DNA of 64,000 nucleotides from Agromyces humatus (GTDB lineage: Bacteria > Actinomycetota > Actinomycetes > Actinomycetales > Microbacteriaceae), in contig NZ_JAJQPD010000006.1 in NCBI RefSeq assembly GCF_021228295.1, positions 248,001 through 312,000 of the forward strand, given 5' to 3'. The notes beneath the pieces were generated by a model. It was not told the DNA's origin. It was given only the letters and a program-made list of their open reading frames with translations, and made no database searches. This document shows positions 7,722 to 15,980 of this stretch, piece by piece (position 1 is the first letter of the stretch; every line of letters begins with the position of its first letter). The translations under genes and the position numbers were made by a program.

Positions 7722-8605
7722 CTCCCACGCCGCGCGCCCGTCTGATCAGCCGGCTCACGGTCGGTTCGGTGATCGCGGTCGTCGCGGTCGGTCTTGCAGG
7801 GTGCGCGACACCGTCTGCCCCGGCCGCCGTGCCCGATGGGATCACCGCCGAACTGCGCCAGGGGCGCTTCGACGTCGAAGCCCGTCAGCTCGTCGTGCAT
7901 GTCGAGAACGGCAGCCCTTCCCCCGTCGCCATCGACGGGCTCGTGGTCACTGCGCCCGTGTTCGTCGCGCCGCTCGAACACGACGAGCCGTTCAAGCTCT
8001 CGGTCGGCCAGGGCATCGACATCCGTATCGACCTGCCCGACCCGCAGTGCGGCAGCGGTGAAGACGAACCCCTCGTCGACCTGCGGGGCGGGTCCGGTGA
8101 TGAGGCGTTCGACGGCTCCGTCGCCCCGACCGACCCGTTCGGCACGCTCGAGCGCATCGGCGCCACCGACTGCCTCACCGCCTCGGTCGACGCCGTCGCC
8201 GCGATCACGCTCCCCGAGCACCTGCGCACGACCGGGGACGGGGCGGCGCAACGCGCCTGGATCGACGTGGTGATCACCCCCGAGCCGACCGGCGACGCGT
8301 CGTTCGTCGTCGACGTCGTGCACGGCACGACCCTGCTGGGCGCCGAAGACGGCCCCGAATGGCCGCTCGGGCTCGAGGTCGCCGCAGGCGGCGAGCCGAT
8401 CACGGTGCCGCTCGCGGTGCGCCCGGCACGGTGCGACGCGCACGCGATCGCCGACGACAAGCGCGGCACCATTCTGCCGTTCGAGATCACGACGGGCGAC
8501 GGGCTCACCGGCCGCATCGACCGATCGTCGGACGACGCGCTGCAGGCCGACCTGTACGACTACGTCACCGAGCGCTGCGGCCTCGGCACCGCGCCGGTCG
8601 AGTAG
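7718..8605 (+). CDS. Secreted lipoprotein of unknown function
   Basis: The 295-residue protein has a signal sequence (SRLTVGSVIAVVAVGLAGC) with an LAGC lipobox at residue about 27, so it is probably lipid-anchored on the outer face of the membrane. The mature part is rich in beta-strand and acidic residues, with scattered cysteines (PQCGSGEDE, ATDCLTAS, RCDAHAI, ERCGLG) that could form disulfides. I do not recognise a domain. It overlaps the end of mrp by ATGA and belongs to the same transcript. Actinobacterial genomes often place a small lipoprotein near mrp (lpqX in M. tuberculosis, from memory), but I cannot show homology. Confidence 0.75.
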   Translation: MTPTPRARLISRLTVGSVIAVVAVGLAGCATPSAPAAVPDGITAELRQGRFDVEARQLVVHVENGSPSPVAIDGLVVTAPVFVAPLEHDEPFKLSVGQGIDIRIDLPDPQCGSGEDEPLVDLRGGSGDEAFDGSVAPTDPFGTLERIGATDCLTASVDAVAAITLPEHLRTTGDGAAQRAWIDVVITPEPTGDASFVVDVVHGTTLLGAEDGPEWPLGLEVAAGGEPITVPLAVRPARCDAHAIADDKRGTILPFEITTGDGLTGRIDRSSDDALQADLYDYVTERCGLGTAPVE

Positions 8606-8662
8606 CGACGAAGGAGCGTATCGAGACGCACGCGTCATCTCGATGCGGCGCGTGCGCGCCTA
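8606..8662. repeat. Degenerate GTCGAG-type palindromic unit
   Basis: The short space between convergent genes carries GTATCGAGACGC and, in inverted sense, CCTACTCGATCGA. It resembles the better preserved unit inside nadA (49580-49663). It runs into the last codons of the minus-strand gene, whose C-terminus reads VEPQSSIE. Confidence 0.35.
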
Positions 8663-10207
8663 CTCGATCGACGACTGCGGCTCCACCACTCGCGCGAGCA
8701 GTTCGATGAGCAACCGCTCGGTGAGCGCCCCCGGCAGCGCCTCGACGAGCGCGAGCACCGGCGCCAACTGCGCAGGCAGCGCACCCCCATCGGGCGCGCC
8801 GGCATCACCGAGCAGTCCCGCCGCCCGCAGCAACGCCGCGGCGTTGTCCGAGTCGAGCCCGCCCCCGACCGCGGCCGCCGCCTCGAGCGCCCCTGCGCCC
8901 CCGGGCAACGCCGCCGCAAGTCCGGCCGCAACGGCCGAGCCATCGACCGGCGGCACCCCGCGCACCCTCTCGGCCGCGTCGTCGAGCGCTGCAGTGAGTT
9001 CAGGCAGCACCGCCTCGGTGACGGGCGTCACCGTGAGGTGGGTGGTGTGCGGCAGCCGGCCGCCGTCGGCTTGGACGAGCCCCGGCTGCAGCTGCAGGTG
9101 CCACCCCGACGCGCGGGCCGCGTCGGCCCAGTGATGCGGGTCGACCCGGCGCTCGACAGGCACCGAGTCGTCGGTCGCAACGGCGAACAACGGCCCGGCC
9201 GGTGCGCCGATGACCCGCAGGCCCTCGATGTGCTCGACGCACGAGCGCAGCGCGGTGGTCGCCCGTGCCGCCCGGCCGGTGAGTTCGGCGAACCCGGGCT
9301 CGCCGAGCGCCTCGATGATGGCCCACGCCGCGGCGAGCGGGCCGGCGGGCTTCGACCCCGTCATGGTCGGGTTCACGACGGGGTAGCCCGGCCACGCGGT
9401 CGTCGCGAAGTACTGATGCCGTTGCCGATCGCGTCCGCGCGTGAGCAGCACCGAGACGCCCTTGGGCGCGTACCCGTACTTGTGCAGGTCGGCCGAGAGG
9501 CTCATCACGCCTGGCACCGAGAAGTCCCACGCGGGCAGCCGATCGGGCCAGAACGCGAGCGCGAACCCGCCGATGCACGCGTCCACGTGCAATGCGATGC
9601 CCCGTACAGCGGTGATCGCCGCGACATCCGCTACCGGATCGAGGCTCGCGAACGGGTACGACGGCGCGCTGACGACGACGAGCGCGACGTCGTCGCCGAG
9701 CCGCTCCGCGATCGCGGCGACGGCGGGAGCCCCGGTCGCGGGGTCGACCGGCACGAGGTCGAGCTCGAGCCCGAGATAGTGCGCGGCCTTGTGGAACGCG
9801 GCGTGCACGGTGACCGGGGCGACGATGCGCGGCACTCGCGGCGTGCCGAGGCGCGCCGACCGCCACGCGTCGCGGGCGGACTTCACGGCGAGCAGGCAGC
9901 TCTCGGTGCCGCCCGAGGTCACCGAGCCGACCACGTCGTCGTCACCGCCGAACACCGTCCGTGCGAAGCCGACGACGCCGGCCTCCAGCGCGGCGACCGA
10001 GGTGAACGTCGTCGGGTCGAGCCCGTTGACCGGCTGCACCAGCCGGGCCGCCGCGGCCGCGAGGTCGTCGAGTTCGGGAACCCCCGAGTCGTACACGTAC
10101 GAGAGCACGCGGCCGCCGTGGGTGGGTGCGTCGCCGGCGCGCAGCGCCTCGAGATCGCTGAGGATGTCGGATGCCTCGCGGCGCAGGTCGATCACTGGGT
10201 GCTCCAT
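8660..10207 (-). CDS. PLP-dependent decarboxylase/lyase, fold type I (Dfp/sphingosine-phosphate-lyase-like)
   Basis: The 515-residue protein is a group II decarboxylase relative. Its features are VGSVTSGGTESCLLAVKSAR (cofactor phosphate loop, residues about 90-110), HVDACIGGFALAF with the cofactor Asp, and SADLHKYGYAPKGVSVLL with the Schiff-base Lys (about 240). The motifs resemble sphingosine-1-phosphate lyase and bacterial tyrosine/glutamate decarboxylase relatives more than classical GadB. The last about 110 residues are an Ala/Gly-rich extension outside the fold. Its start overlaps the upstream transporter by 16 bp, so the two are co-expressed. The substrate is unknown; an amino acid or amino alcohol imported by the neighbour is plausible. 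Confidence 0.8.
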   Translation of the reverse strand: MEHPVIDLRREASDILSDLEALRAGDAPTHGGRVLSYVYDSGVPELDDLAAAAARLVQPVNGLDPTTFTSVAALEAGVVGFARTVFGGDDDVVGSVTSGGTESCLLAVKSARDAWRSARLGTPRVPRIVAPVTVHAAFHKAAHYLGLELDLVPVDPATGAPAVAAIAERLGDDVALVVVSAPSYPFASLDPVADVAAITAVRGIALHVDACIGGFALAFWPDRLPAWDFSVPGVMSLSADLHKYGYAPKGVSVLLTRGRDRQRHQYFATTAWPGYPVVNPTMTGSKPAGPLAAAWAIIEALGEPGFAELTGRAARATTALRSCVEHIEGLRVIGAPAGPLFAVATDDSVPVERRVDPHHWADAARASGWHLQLQPGLVQADGGRLPHTTHLTVTPVTEAVLPELTAALDDAAERVRGVPPVDGSAVAAGLAAALPGGAGALEAAAAVGGGLDSDNAAALLRAAGLLGDAGAPDGGALPAQLAPVLALVEALPGALTERLLIELLARVVEPQSSIE

Positions 10208-11571
10208 TCGCGCGAGGCGGCGGCATCGGCGTTCACGTCGGCCCGTCGCAGCGGGTAGGCGCGAAGCACGACCACGCTGACGAGCACGAGCGCTGCGGGA
10301 ACGACACTGAACGCCACGGCGATGCCGGCGATCGCGGTGGGCGACTGCGTGACCGTCTCGGCGCCGACCGACTCGATATAGCCGGTGAGGGCGAGCACGA
10401 CCGTGAGCAATGCGGCACCGAGCGCCATGCCCGCCGTCTCACCCGCGGTCCACACCCCGCCGAAGCTGCCGGCACGATCGACGCCGGTCTGCCGCGCATC
10501 ATGCGAGATGACGTCGGGCAGCATCGCCATCGGCAGCGACTGCATGCCCGCGTAGGCGGCACCTGCGACGGCGACGGGCAGGTACACCCACGGGCCAGGC
10601 GCCCACACGAGCACGACCAGGCTGAGCGCGGCGCCGGTGAACACGAGGCTCGCGAGGCGGAACCCGCGCTCCTTGCCGATGCGCCCGGCGACGCGCTGCC
10701 ACACGGGGGCGAGCAGCACGGCGGGCGCGATGAGGGCGATGAAGAGCAGCGTCACCGCCGCCTCGGAGTCGAGCACCCACGTCGCCACGAACTGCGCCCC
10801 TGCGAGCATCAGTCCCGTCGCGAGCCCCTGCAGCACGAATGCGCCCAGCAGGGAGCGGAACGGTGCGCTGCGTCGGAGCGCGCGGAGGCCCTCACGGTAC
10901 CCGTCGTCCGGCTTCGACACGACGGGCGAGGCCGGCGGCGGGACATCCGATCGCTTCGCGGTGCCCGCGCTCACGAACATGCCGGCGCCGATCACGAGGC
11001 CGGCCACGATCGCCATGACCAGGTAGCCGACGTGCTCGTCGGCGAACGCGCGACGTACCTCGGGCCCGCCCGCGCCGAACAGGAGGATCGCGATCGTGAG
11101 CACCACGACGCGCCACGTCAGCAACCGCGTGCGCTCGTCGTAGTCGGCGGTGAGCTCGGCAGGCAGCGCGATGTAGGGCACCTGGAAGAGACTGAAGGCG
11201 GTCGCCGTCGCGAGGAACGCGAGGAAGACCCAGACGGCGGATGCCCCGGGCGTGAAGCCCGTGGGCACCGCGAACGTGAGCGCGAACCCGGCCGGAAGGG
11301 CGATCGCCCCGACGAGCATCCACGTGCGGCGGGTGCCCGTGCGGGCGAGGGCGCGGTCGCTGCGTGCGCCGATCCACGGGTCGATCACGACGTCCCACAC
11401 CTTGGCCGCGGTGACGACGAGGCCGGCGATCAGCGCGCTCACGCCGAGGGTGTCGGTCAGGTAGTACACGAGCACGAGGCCGGGCAGGGTCGCGAAGCCG
11501 CCGGTGCCGATCGAACCGATCGCATACCTGGCCACGACCCCGCGCGCGAGAGGTCGCTCCACTGCGGTCAT
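10192..11571 (-). CDS. MFS transporter of the GPH (MelB-like) cation symporter type
   Basis: The 459-residue protein has about 12 hydrophobic helices. Its N-terminus (GGFATLPGLVLVYYLTDTLG, then GLVVTAAKVWDVVIDPWIGARSDR) matches the glycoside-pentoside-hexuronide family, whose Asp-rich helix II-loop coordinates the co-transported cation. Members carry sugars but also other organics. ATG 11571 is 6 nt after a TACACT box and diverges from succinate-semialdehyde dehydrogenase across 55 bases. The decarboxylase-like gene follows in overlap. The cargo is likely that enzyme's substrate or product (inference). Confidence 0.85.
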   Translation of the reverse strand: MTAVERPLARGVVARYAIGSIGTGGFATLPGLVLVYYLTDTLGVSALIAGLVVTAAKVWDVVIDPWIGARSDRALARTGTRRTWMLVGAIALPAGFALTFAVPTGFTPGASAVWVFLAFLATATAFSLFQVPYIALPAELTADYDERTRLLTWRVVVLTIAILLFGAGGPEVRRAFADEHVGYLVMAIVAGLVIGAGMFVSAGTAKRSDVPPPASPVVSKPDDGYREGLRALRRSAPFRSLLGAFVLQGLATGLMLAGAQFVATWVLDSEAAVTLLFIALIAPAVLLAPVWQRVAGRIGKERGFRLASLVFTGAALSLVVLVWAPGPWVYLPVAVAGAAYAGMQSLPMAMLPDVISHDARQTGVDRAGSFGGVWTAGETAGMALGAALLTVVLALTGYIESVGAETVTQSPTAIAGIAVAFSVVPAALVLVSVVVLRAYPLRRADVNADAAASREWSTQ

Positions 11572-11577
11572 GGAGGC

Positions 11578-11583
11578 AGTGTA
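11578..11583 (-). promoter_or_regulatory. -10 box of the transporter-decarboxylase operon (leaderless)
   Basis: TACACT on the minus strand, 6 nt before ATG 11571. It is divergent from the TAGACT box at 11615. Confidence 0.5.
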
Positions 11584-11614
11584 CTCACTACCCGGCGAAG
11601 TGGGTCACTTGACC

Positions 11615-11620
11615 TAGACT
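11615..11620 (+). promoter_or_regulatory. -10 box of succinate-semialdehyde dehydrogenase gene (leaderless)
   Basis: TAGACT, 6 nt before ATG 11627. It argues against the in-frame GTG at 11621 as start. Confidence 0.5.
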
Positions 11621-11626
11621 GTGCTG

Positions 11627-13177
11627 ATGCGAGCCGCGATCGCCTCCCCCGCCCTGTTCGAGCGCCTCACCGACGACGTCGTCGCGTCGGGCGCCGAGAC
11701 CACCGCCGTGCCCACCCCGTCGACCGGGGAGGTGCTGCACCACCTGCCCCGGTCGAGTGCCGACGACGTGCGCGACGCCGTCGCCCGGGCGCGCCTCGCA
11801 CAGCTGGCATGGGCCCGCGCGGGGTTCGCCGCGCGTCGGCGCGTGCTGCTCGCCGCGCACGACCTCATCCTCGAGCGGCGTGAGCTGCTGCTCGACCTCG
11901 TGCAACTCGAGAGCGGCAAGACGCGTGGCCAGGCCTTCGAGGAGATCTACCAGGCGGCCGGTGCCACCCGCTACAACGCGCTCGCGGCGCGGCGTGTGCT
12001 CGGCGCACGCCGCACGCGGTCGGGGGTGCCGACCATCACGACGACCCGGGTGCGCTACCGCCCGAAGGGCGTCGCGGGGGTCATCACCCCGTGGAACTAC
12101 GCGCTGAGCCTCGCGGCGATGGACGTGGTTCCCGCGCTCGCCGCCGGCTGCGCCGTCCTGCAGAAGGCCGACGACCAGGGCGCCCTGACGATCCTCGCCC
12201 TGCGTCGCGCGTTCATCGACGCCGGGCTTCCCGAGGCACTGTGGGCCGTCGTCGCCGGCCCCGCCGCCGAGGTCGGCGAGGCACTGACCGACGAGGTCGA
12301 CTACATCTGCTTCACCGGATCGACCGCCACGGGTCGCACGATCGCCGAGAAGGCGGGGCGACGCCTGGTCGGGGCATCCCTCGAACTCGGCGGCAAGAAC
12401 GCCCTGCTCGTGCTCGACGACGTCGACCCCGTGCAGACGGCGGCGAGCGCCGCGCACGCCGCATTCTCGGCGATGGGGCAGCTGTGCGTCTCGATCGAGC
12501 GCATCTACGTCGACCAGAAGGTCGCTGCGCCGTTCCAGCGCGCCCTCATCGGGCGCCTCCGCGAGGCGAAGCTCGGCTCGGCCCTCGAGTACGACGCCGA
12601 CTACGGCTCGCTCGCGAGCGCCGCGCAGCTCGAACGGGTCGAGGCGCACCTCGCCGATGCGGTGGCGAAGGGGGCGACCGTGCTCGTCGGCGGCCGGCAC
12701 CGACCCGACATCGGGCCGTGGTTCTTCGAGCCGACCGTGCTCACCGGGGTCACCCCCGACATGGCCGTGTACGCCGAAGAGACCTTCGGTGCGATCGCGT
12801 GCCTCTACCTCGTCAACGGCGACGACGAGGCCCTGCTCGCCGCGAACGCGAGCGACTACGGGCTGAACGCGGCGGTCTTCACCCGCTCGCCGCGCCGCGC
12901 GCGACGCATCGCCGACGCGCTCGACGCCGGCAGCGTGAACATCAACGAGGGCTACCGGGGCGCGTTCTCATCGATCGCAGCGCCCATGGGCGGCATCAAG
13001 CAGTCGGGCCTCGGACGTCGCAACGGCGAGGTGGGACTGCTGCGCTTCGTCGACCCCGTGACGATCTCGTCGACGACCGGGCTGTTGCAGCTGCCGCACA
13101 CCGCCTCCGAGTACCGCGGCCTCGTGCCGCCGCTGCTCCTGCTCGCTCGGGCCCTCAAGGCAGCCCGCCGACGCTGA
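11627..13177 (+). CDS. gabD2: Succinate-semialdehyde dehydrogenase, NADP-type (aldehyde dehydrogenase family)
   Basis: The 516-residue protein has a complete aldehyde dehydrogenase domain: GVAGVITPWNYALSLA, the nucleotide-binding FTGSTATGRTIAEKA, the general-base Glu in LELGGKNALLVL and the catalytic Cys in GQLCVSIERIYV. The sequence follows the actinobacterial GabD2/succinic-semialdehyde branch (KPKG-like segment, C-terminal SGLGRRNGEVGLLRFVDPVTIS). It oxidises succinic semialdehyde to succinate, feeding the TCA cycle from GABA or 2-oxoglutarate decarboxylation. It is divergent from a decarboxylase-transporter pair, which may share the pathway. Confidence 0.87.
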   Translation: MRAAIASPALFERLTDDVVASGAETTAVPTPSTGEVLHHLPRSSADDVRDAVARARLAQLAWARAGFAARRRVLLAAHDLILERRELLLDLVQLESGKTRGQAFEEIYQAAGATRYNALAARRVLGARRTRSGVPTITTTRVRYRPKGVAGVITPWNYALSLAAMDVVPALAAGCAVLQKADDQGALTILALRRAFIDAGLPEALWAVVAGPAAEVGEALTDEVDYICFTGSTATGRTIAEKAGRRLVGASLELGGKNALLVLDDVDPVQTAASAAHAAFSAMGQLCVSIERIYVDQKVAAPFQRALIGRLREAKLGSALEYDADYGSLASAAQLERVEAHLADAVAKGATVLVGGRHRPDIGPWFFEPTVLTGVTPDMAVYAEETFGAIACLYLVNGDDEALLAANASDYGLNAAVFTRSPRRARRIADALDAGSVNINEGYRGAFSSIAAPMGGIKQSGLGRRNGEVGLLRFVDPVTISSTTGLLQLPHTASEYRGLVPPLLLLARALKAARRR

Positions 13178-13189
13178 CCGCGTGGTGCG

Positions 13190-13585
13190 TCAGGTCGCCT
13201 CGGAGTCGAACGGCGCGGGCTCTTCGGCGCCGAGTGCTTCGCGCTTGCGCTTGCGCTGCAGGTAGGCGGAGTTCTCGTTGACGGCGGCTCGTCCGACGAC
13301 GGGTGCGGCCGACTGCTCTTCGGCGAACGGGTCGACGTCGGTGAGGGCCTCGCGGATGATGCGGCGCGGATCGTACTGGCGCGGATCGAGCTTCTTCCAG
13401 TCGAGGTCGTCGAAGTCGGGGCCCATCTCTTCGCGCATGCGGTCTTTCGCCCCGGTCGCCATGTCGCGCAGCGAGCGCACGAGCCGCCCGAGCTGCGCGG
13501 CGTAGTGCGGCAGCCGTTCAGGGCCGAGCAGGAAGACGGCGATCACCCCGATGATGAGGAGCTTCTCGAACGTCAGACCGAACAT
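13190..13585 (-). CDS. tatB: Twin-arginine translocase subunit TatB
   Basis: The 131-residue protein has one N-terminal membrane helix (MFGLTFEKLLIIGVIAVFLLGPERLP) with the conserved FG hinge and LGPERLP. An amphipathic helix follows (AAQLGRLVRSLRDMATGAKDR), then a polar tail. It recruits folded, RR-signal substrates to TatC. ATG 13585 was chosen over an upstream ATG because TatB proteins begin directly with the MFG/MFD helix and a TATCCT box lies 6 nt before it. It converges on the dehydrogenase gene with 12 bases between stops. TatA and TatC are not in the window. Confidence 0.92.
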   Translation of the reverse strand: MFGLTFEKLLIIGVIAVFLLGPERLPHYAAQLGRLVRSLRDMATGAKDRMREEMGPDFDDLDWKKLDPRQYDPRRIIREALTDVDPFAEEQSAAPVVGRAAVNENSAYLQRKRKREALGAEEPAPFDSEAT

Positions 13586-13591
13586 CCCTAC

Positions 13592-13597
13592 AGGATA
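13592..13597 (-). promoter_or_regulatory. -10 box of tatB (leaderless)
   Basis: TATCCT on the minus strand, 6 nt before ATG 13585. Confidence 0.5.
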
Positions 13598-13637
13598 GTC
13601 GGCGGCGAGGCGTACGAACGCCACGTCTCCTCACCTT

Positions 13638-13643
13638 TAGGCT
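13638..13643 (+). promoter_or_regulatory. -10 box of O-methyltransferase gene
   Basis: TAGGCT, 35 nt before GTG 13679. This gene would have a short leader with CCGGGAG as ribosome site. Confidence 0.4.
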
Positions 13644-13678
13644 GGGGACTCGAGAGATTCACCCGGGAGCCGAGAAAC

Positions 13679-14311
13679 GTGTCCGATCACGACCTGAACT
13701 GGAAGTACGTCGACGAGTCCGTCGTCGAGTCCGAGCCCATCGTGAAGGCCCGCCAGCAGTCGCTCGAGCTCGGCGTCGAACCGGTCTCGCCGGCGGTCGG
13801 TGCGCAGCTCGCGGTCATCGCCGCGTCGACCCGGGCGGGCTCGATCATCGAGGTCGGCACGGGTGTCGGCGTCTCGGGCCTGTGGATGCTGCAGGCGTCG
13901 CCGCGCGCACAACTCACCTCGATCGACACCGAGAACGAGTACCAGCAGCACGCACGAGCGCACTTCGCCGACGCCGGCATCGCCCCGGCGCGAGTGCGGC
14001 TCATCGCGGGGCGGGCGGGCGAGGTGCTCCCCCGCATGAACGAGAGCTCGTACGACATCGTCTTCGTCGACGCCGATGCACCGTCGGTGATCGAGTACGC
14101 CGAGCATGGCCTTCGCCTGGCGAAGCCGGGCGGCTGCGTGCTCGTGGCGCGGGCCCTGTGGAAGGGCCGGGTCGCCGACCCGTCGAAGCGCGACGAGGCC
14201 GCGAGCGCGTTCCGCACGCTGATCGGCGAGCTCGCCGCGTCGACTGCGGTCGCGACGGCGATCTCGCCCGCGGGCGACGGCCTCCTGCAGATCGTCAAGC
14301 TCGGCGCCTGA
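13679..14311 (+). CDS. SAM-dependent O-methyltransferase (class I, catechol-OMT-like)
   Basis: The 210-residue protein has the methyltransferase 3 fold. IIEVGTGVGVSGLWML is the SAM-binding motif I (residues about 60), LTSIDTENEYQQHA is the acidic end of strand 2, and YDIVFVDADAPSVIEYAEHGLRLAKPGG is motif post-II/III. It corresponds in type and position to the conserved actinobacterial O-methyltransferase beside sigE (Rv1220c in M. tuberculosis, from memory), though sigE, rseA and htrA are missing here. The acceptor is unknown. GTG 13679 follows CCGGGAG by 9 nt. Confidence 0.85.
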   Translation: MSDHDLNWKYVDESVVESEPIVKARQQSLELGVEPVSPAVGAQLAVIAASTRAGSIIEVGTGVGVSGLWMLQASPRAQLTSIDTENEYQQHARAHFADAGIAPARVRLIAGRAGEVLPRMNESSYDIVFVDADAPSVIEYAEHGLRLAKPGGCVLVARALWKGRVADPSKRDEAASAFRTLIGELAASTAVATAISPAGDGLLQIVKLGA

Positions 14312-14320
14312 GACGGCTTC

Positions 14321-14352
14321 CGCGGGTTGAGGACGCGCCTCCTCGACCCACG
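14321..14352. repeat. GGGTTGAGGA palindromic unit
   Basis: CGCGGGTTGAGGA and TCCTCGACCCACG pair around a short CGCGCC loop. It is the same family as the larger unit at 29631-29762 and sits just after the methyltransferase stop. Confidence 0.5.
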
Positions 14353-14365
14353 CGCTGGAAACACC

Positions 14366-14393
14366 ACGGGCCCCGAGTCTCCTCGGGGCCCGT
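14366..14393. terminator. Bidirectional terminator between convergent genes
   Basis: ACGGGCCCCGAG (14366-14377) and CTCGGGGCCCGT (14382-14393) pair perfectly around TCTC. It lies between the methyltransferase stop (14311) and the DUF3117 stop (14409), so it can serve both strands. Confidence 0.8.
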
Positions 14394-14408
14394 TGACGTA
14401 GGTGTGAC

Positions 14409-14582
14409 TCAGGCAGGGTTCACGACGCCACCGAGGACGTCGTAGAGCTCCTTGGCCTCAGCGTCGTTCACCGAGACGACGAGACGGCCTCCACCCTCGA
14501 GCGGAACCCGCACGATGATGAGTCGACCCTCTTTCACAGCCTCCATAGGCCCGTCTCCGGTGCGTGGCTTCATGGCCGCCAT
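14409..14582 (-). CDS. DUF3117 small conserved actinobacterial protein
   Basis: The 57-residue protein begins MAAMKPRTGDGPMEAVKEGR and continues VRVPLEGGGRLVVSVNDAEAKELYDVLGG, the DUF3117 signature conserved across Actinobacteria (Rv1211 in M. tuberculosis, from memory). Function is unknown. The conserved start and AAAGGGGAG 5 nt upstream fix ATG 14582 rather than the in-frame ATG 30 bases earlier. A GATAAT -10 box lies at 14611-14616 on the minus strand. Confidence 0.92.
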   Translation of the reverse strand: MAAMKPRTGDGPMEAVKEGRLIIVRVPLEGGGRLVVSVNDAEAKELYDVLGGVVNPA

Positions 14583-14610
14583 TGAGCTCCCCTTTCGTGG
14601 CTGAGATTCC

Positions 14611-14616
14611 ATTATC
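14611..14616 (-). promoter_or_regulatory. -10 box of DUF3117 gene
   Basis: GATAAT on the minus strand gives a leader of about 22 nt carrying the GGGGAG ribosome site. The rest of the 140-base gap to the next gene shows nothing clear. Confidence 0.45.
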
Positions 14617-14722
14617 TGTCATCAGCGGCGGTGCTGGGAAATCGCCCGGAATCCGGGGGCCATTCCATGAGCTCGCATGAAGGTGCCGCAGCCCTGAAAC
14701 CGGTAGGCGTTTCCCGGGCCGA

Positions 14723-15970
14723 TCAGGGAGGAGTCCAGTCGACGCCGTCGATGCCCCACGCGATCATCAGCCAGCCGACCTGCAGCGCGACGAACACCAC
14801 GACGATCGCCCACCGGTACCACCGCGCCCGCGGCACGGCGAGCGCCCCCACCAGCGGGAACATCGGCGCGAGGATGCGGAAGGTGCTCGACTGCGGAAAG
14901 AACACCGCGAGCAGGTAGAGCCCGTAGCTCGCGAGCCACAGCCTGATGTCGATGCCGAGCCGCTTGACCGCGGGCAGGAACAGCATCACCGCGAAGCTCA
15001 CGACGAACACGACGACGGCCGCCATGCCGAGCCATGCGGGCAGCCGCACCCATTCGGCCCACCACGCGGCACCCTGGAACCACGCGGTGAACGGCACGAG
15101 CTCGTGATACCCGATGTAGGCCGAACGCCACGCGAGCTCGGTCGCCATGTACCCGTCGAATTCGCCGGTCACGAGCCACACGATTCCCGGCCACGCGAAT
15201 CCCACGACGACCGCGAAGGCGGTGACGGACGCCGCGACCATGCGCTCGCGCATCGGGAACGGGTCGCGCCCACGGTGCCACCACCGCCACACCCAGTGCA
15301 ACCCGAGCGTGAGGGCGAACGCCAGCGCCCCGGGCCGGGTGAACGCCCACGCCGTGAGCACGGGCACGAGCCATCCGTATCGCCGGTCGACCAGCAGCAG
15401 CAGCGCGAGCGCGAGCCACAGGAATCCGAGCGATTCGGCGTACCCGAACTGCATGATCGGCGACACCGGCGCGACGGCGAACAGCACGACCGCGAACAGC
15501 GCGCGGTCGGGTTCGAGGAATCGCGACATGAGGCGGTGCAGCACGAGTGCCGCGCCGAGCCCGGCGAGCACGGCGATGGTGACGGATGCCACGTTCCACG
15601 GCAGCCCGAGCCACGTCAGCAGCCCCGACAGCACGGGGAAGACCGGCAGGAACGCCCACGCGTTCTCGCCGACCTGCCCGGCGTCGGTGACGGGCAGCTC
15701 GCGCGGGTAGCCGCCGATCCAGATGATCTGGTACCACCGGGCGTCCCACAGGTTCGCGTATTCGAAGTACCCGGGTTTCGGGCCGGTCCACGGGTTCGCA
15801 GCCTGCCCGCTCGCGAGCACGAGCACGATCGTCGTCGTGATGAGCCGGGCGCCGAGGTAGATGGCGATGACCTTCGCCCACCACGGCGTGAGCCGCCACC
15901 GCACGCGCATCGACCAGCGCGTCGCGCGGAACGGGTCGTGCTCGCGCGCGGCCGCCTGCGAGGTGCTCAT
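14723..15970 (-). CDS. Polytopic membrane protein, PIG-V-like mannosyltransferase (GT-C fold)
   Basis: The 415-residue protein has about nine to ten hydrophobic helices. After the first helix it carries NLWDARWYQIIWIGGYP, in the position and form of the WD..Y...GY loop of PIG-V and other GT-C polyprenyl-phosphate mannosyltransferases, where an Asp is catalytic. Further signs are VFPVLSGLLTWLG, FGYAESLGFLWLALALLLL and the short-loop topology. It would transfer a sugar from a lipid-linked donor at the outer membrane face. The acceptor is unknown. ATG 15970 is 10 bases behind the dapE stop, so it is probably co-transcribed with dapE. Confidence 0.7.
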   Translation of the reverse strand: MSTSQAAAREHDPFRATRWSMRVRWRLTPWWAKVIAIYLGARLITTTIVLVLASGQAANPWTGPKPGYFEYANLWDARWYQIIWIGGYPRELPVTDAGQVGENAWAFLPVFPVLSGLLTWLGLPWNVASVTIAVLAGLGAALVLHRLMSRFLEPDRALFAVVLFAVAPVSPIMQFGYAESLGFLWLALALLLLVDRRYGWLVPVLTAWAFTRPGALAFALTLGLHWVWRWWHRGRDPFPMRERMVAASVTAFAVVVGFAWPGIVWLVTGEFDGYMATELAWRSAYIGYHELVPFTAWFQGAAWWAEWVRLPAWLGMAAVVVFVVSFAVMLFLPAVKRLGIDIRLWLASYGLYLLAVFFPQSSTFRILAPMFPLVGALAVPRARWYRWAIVVVFVALQVGWLMIAWGIDGVDWTPP

Positions 15971-15980
15971 GCGCGACCGG

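Noticed and set aside
10171-11883. Long plus-strand frames over the GPH transporter and decarboxylase genes
   Set aside because: The opposite strand holds complete, motif-bearing proteins. These frames read as compositional shadows.
8660-13177. Recently acquired genomic island
   Set aside because: Base and codon use look like the neighbours. There is no integrase, tRNA or flanking direct repeat. Only the gene order hints at insertion.
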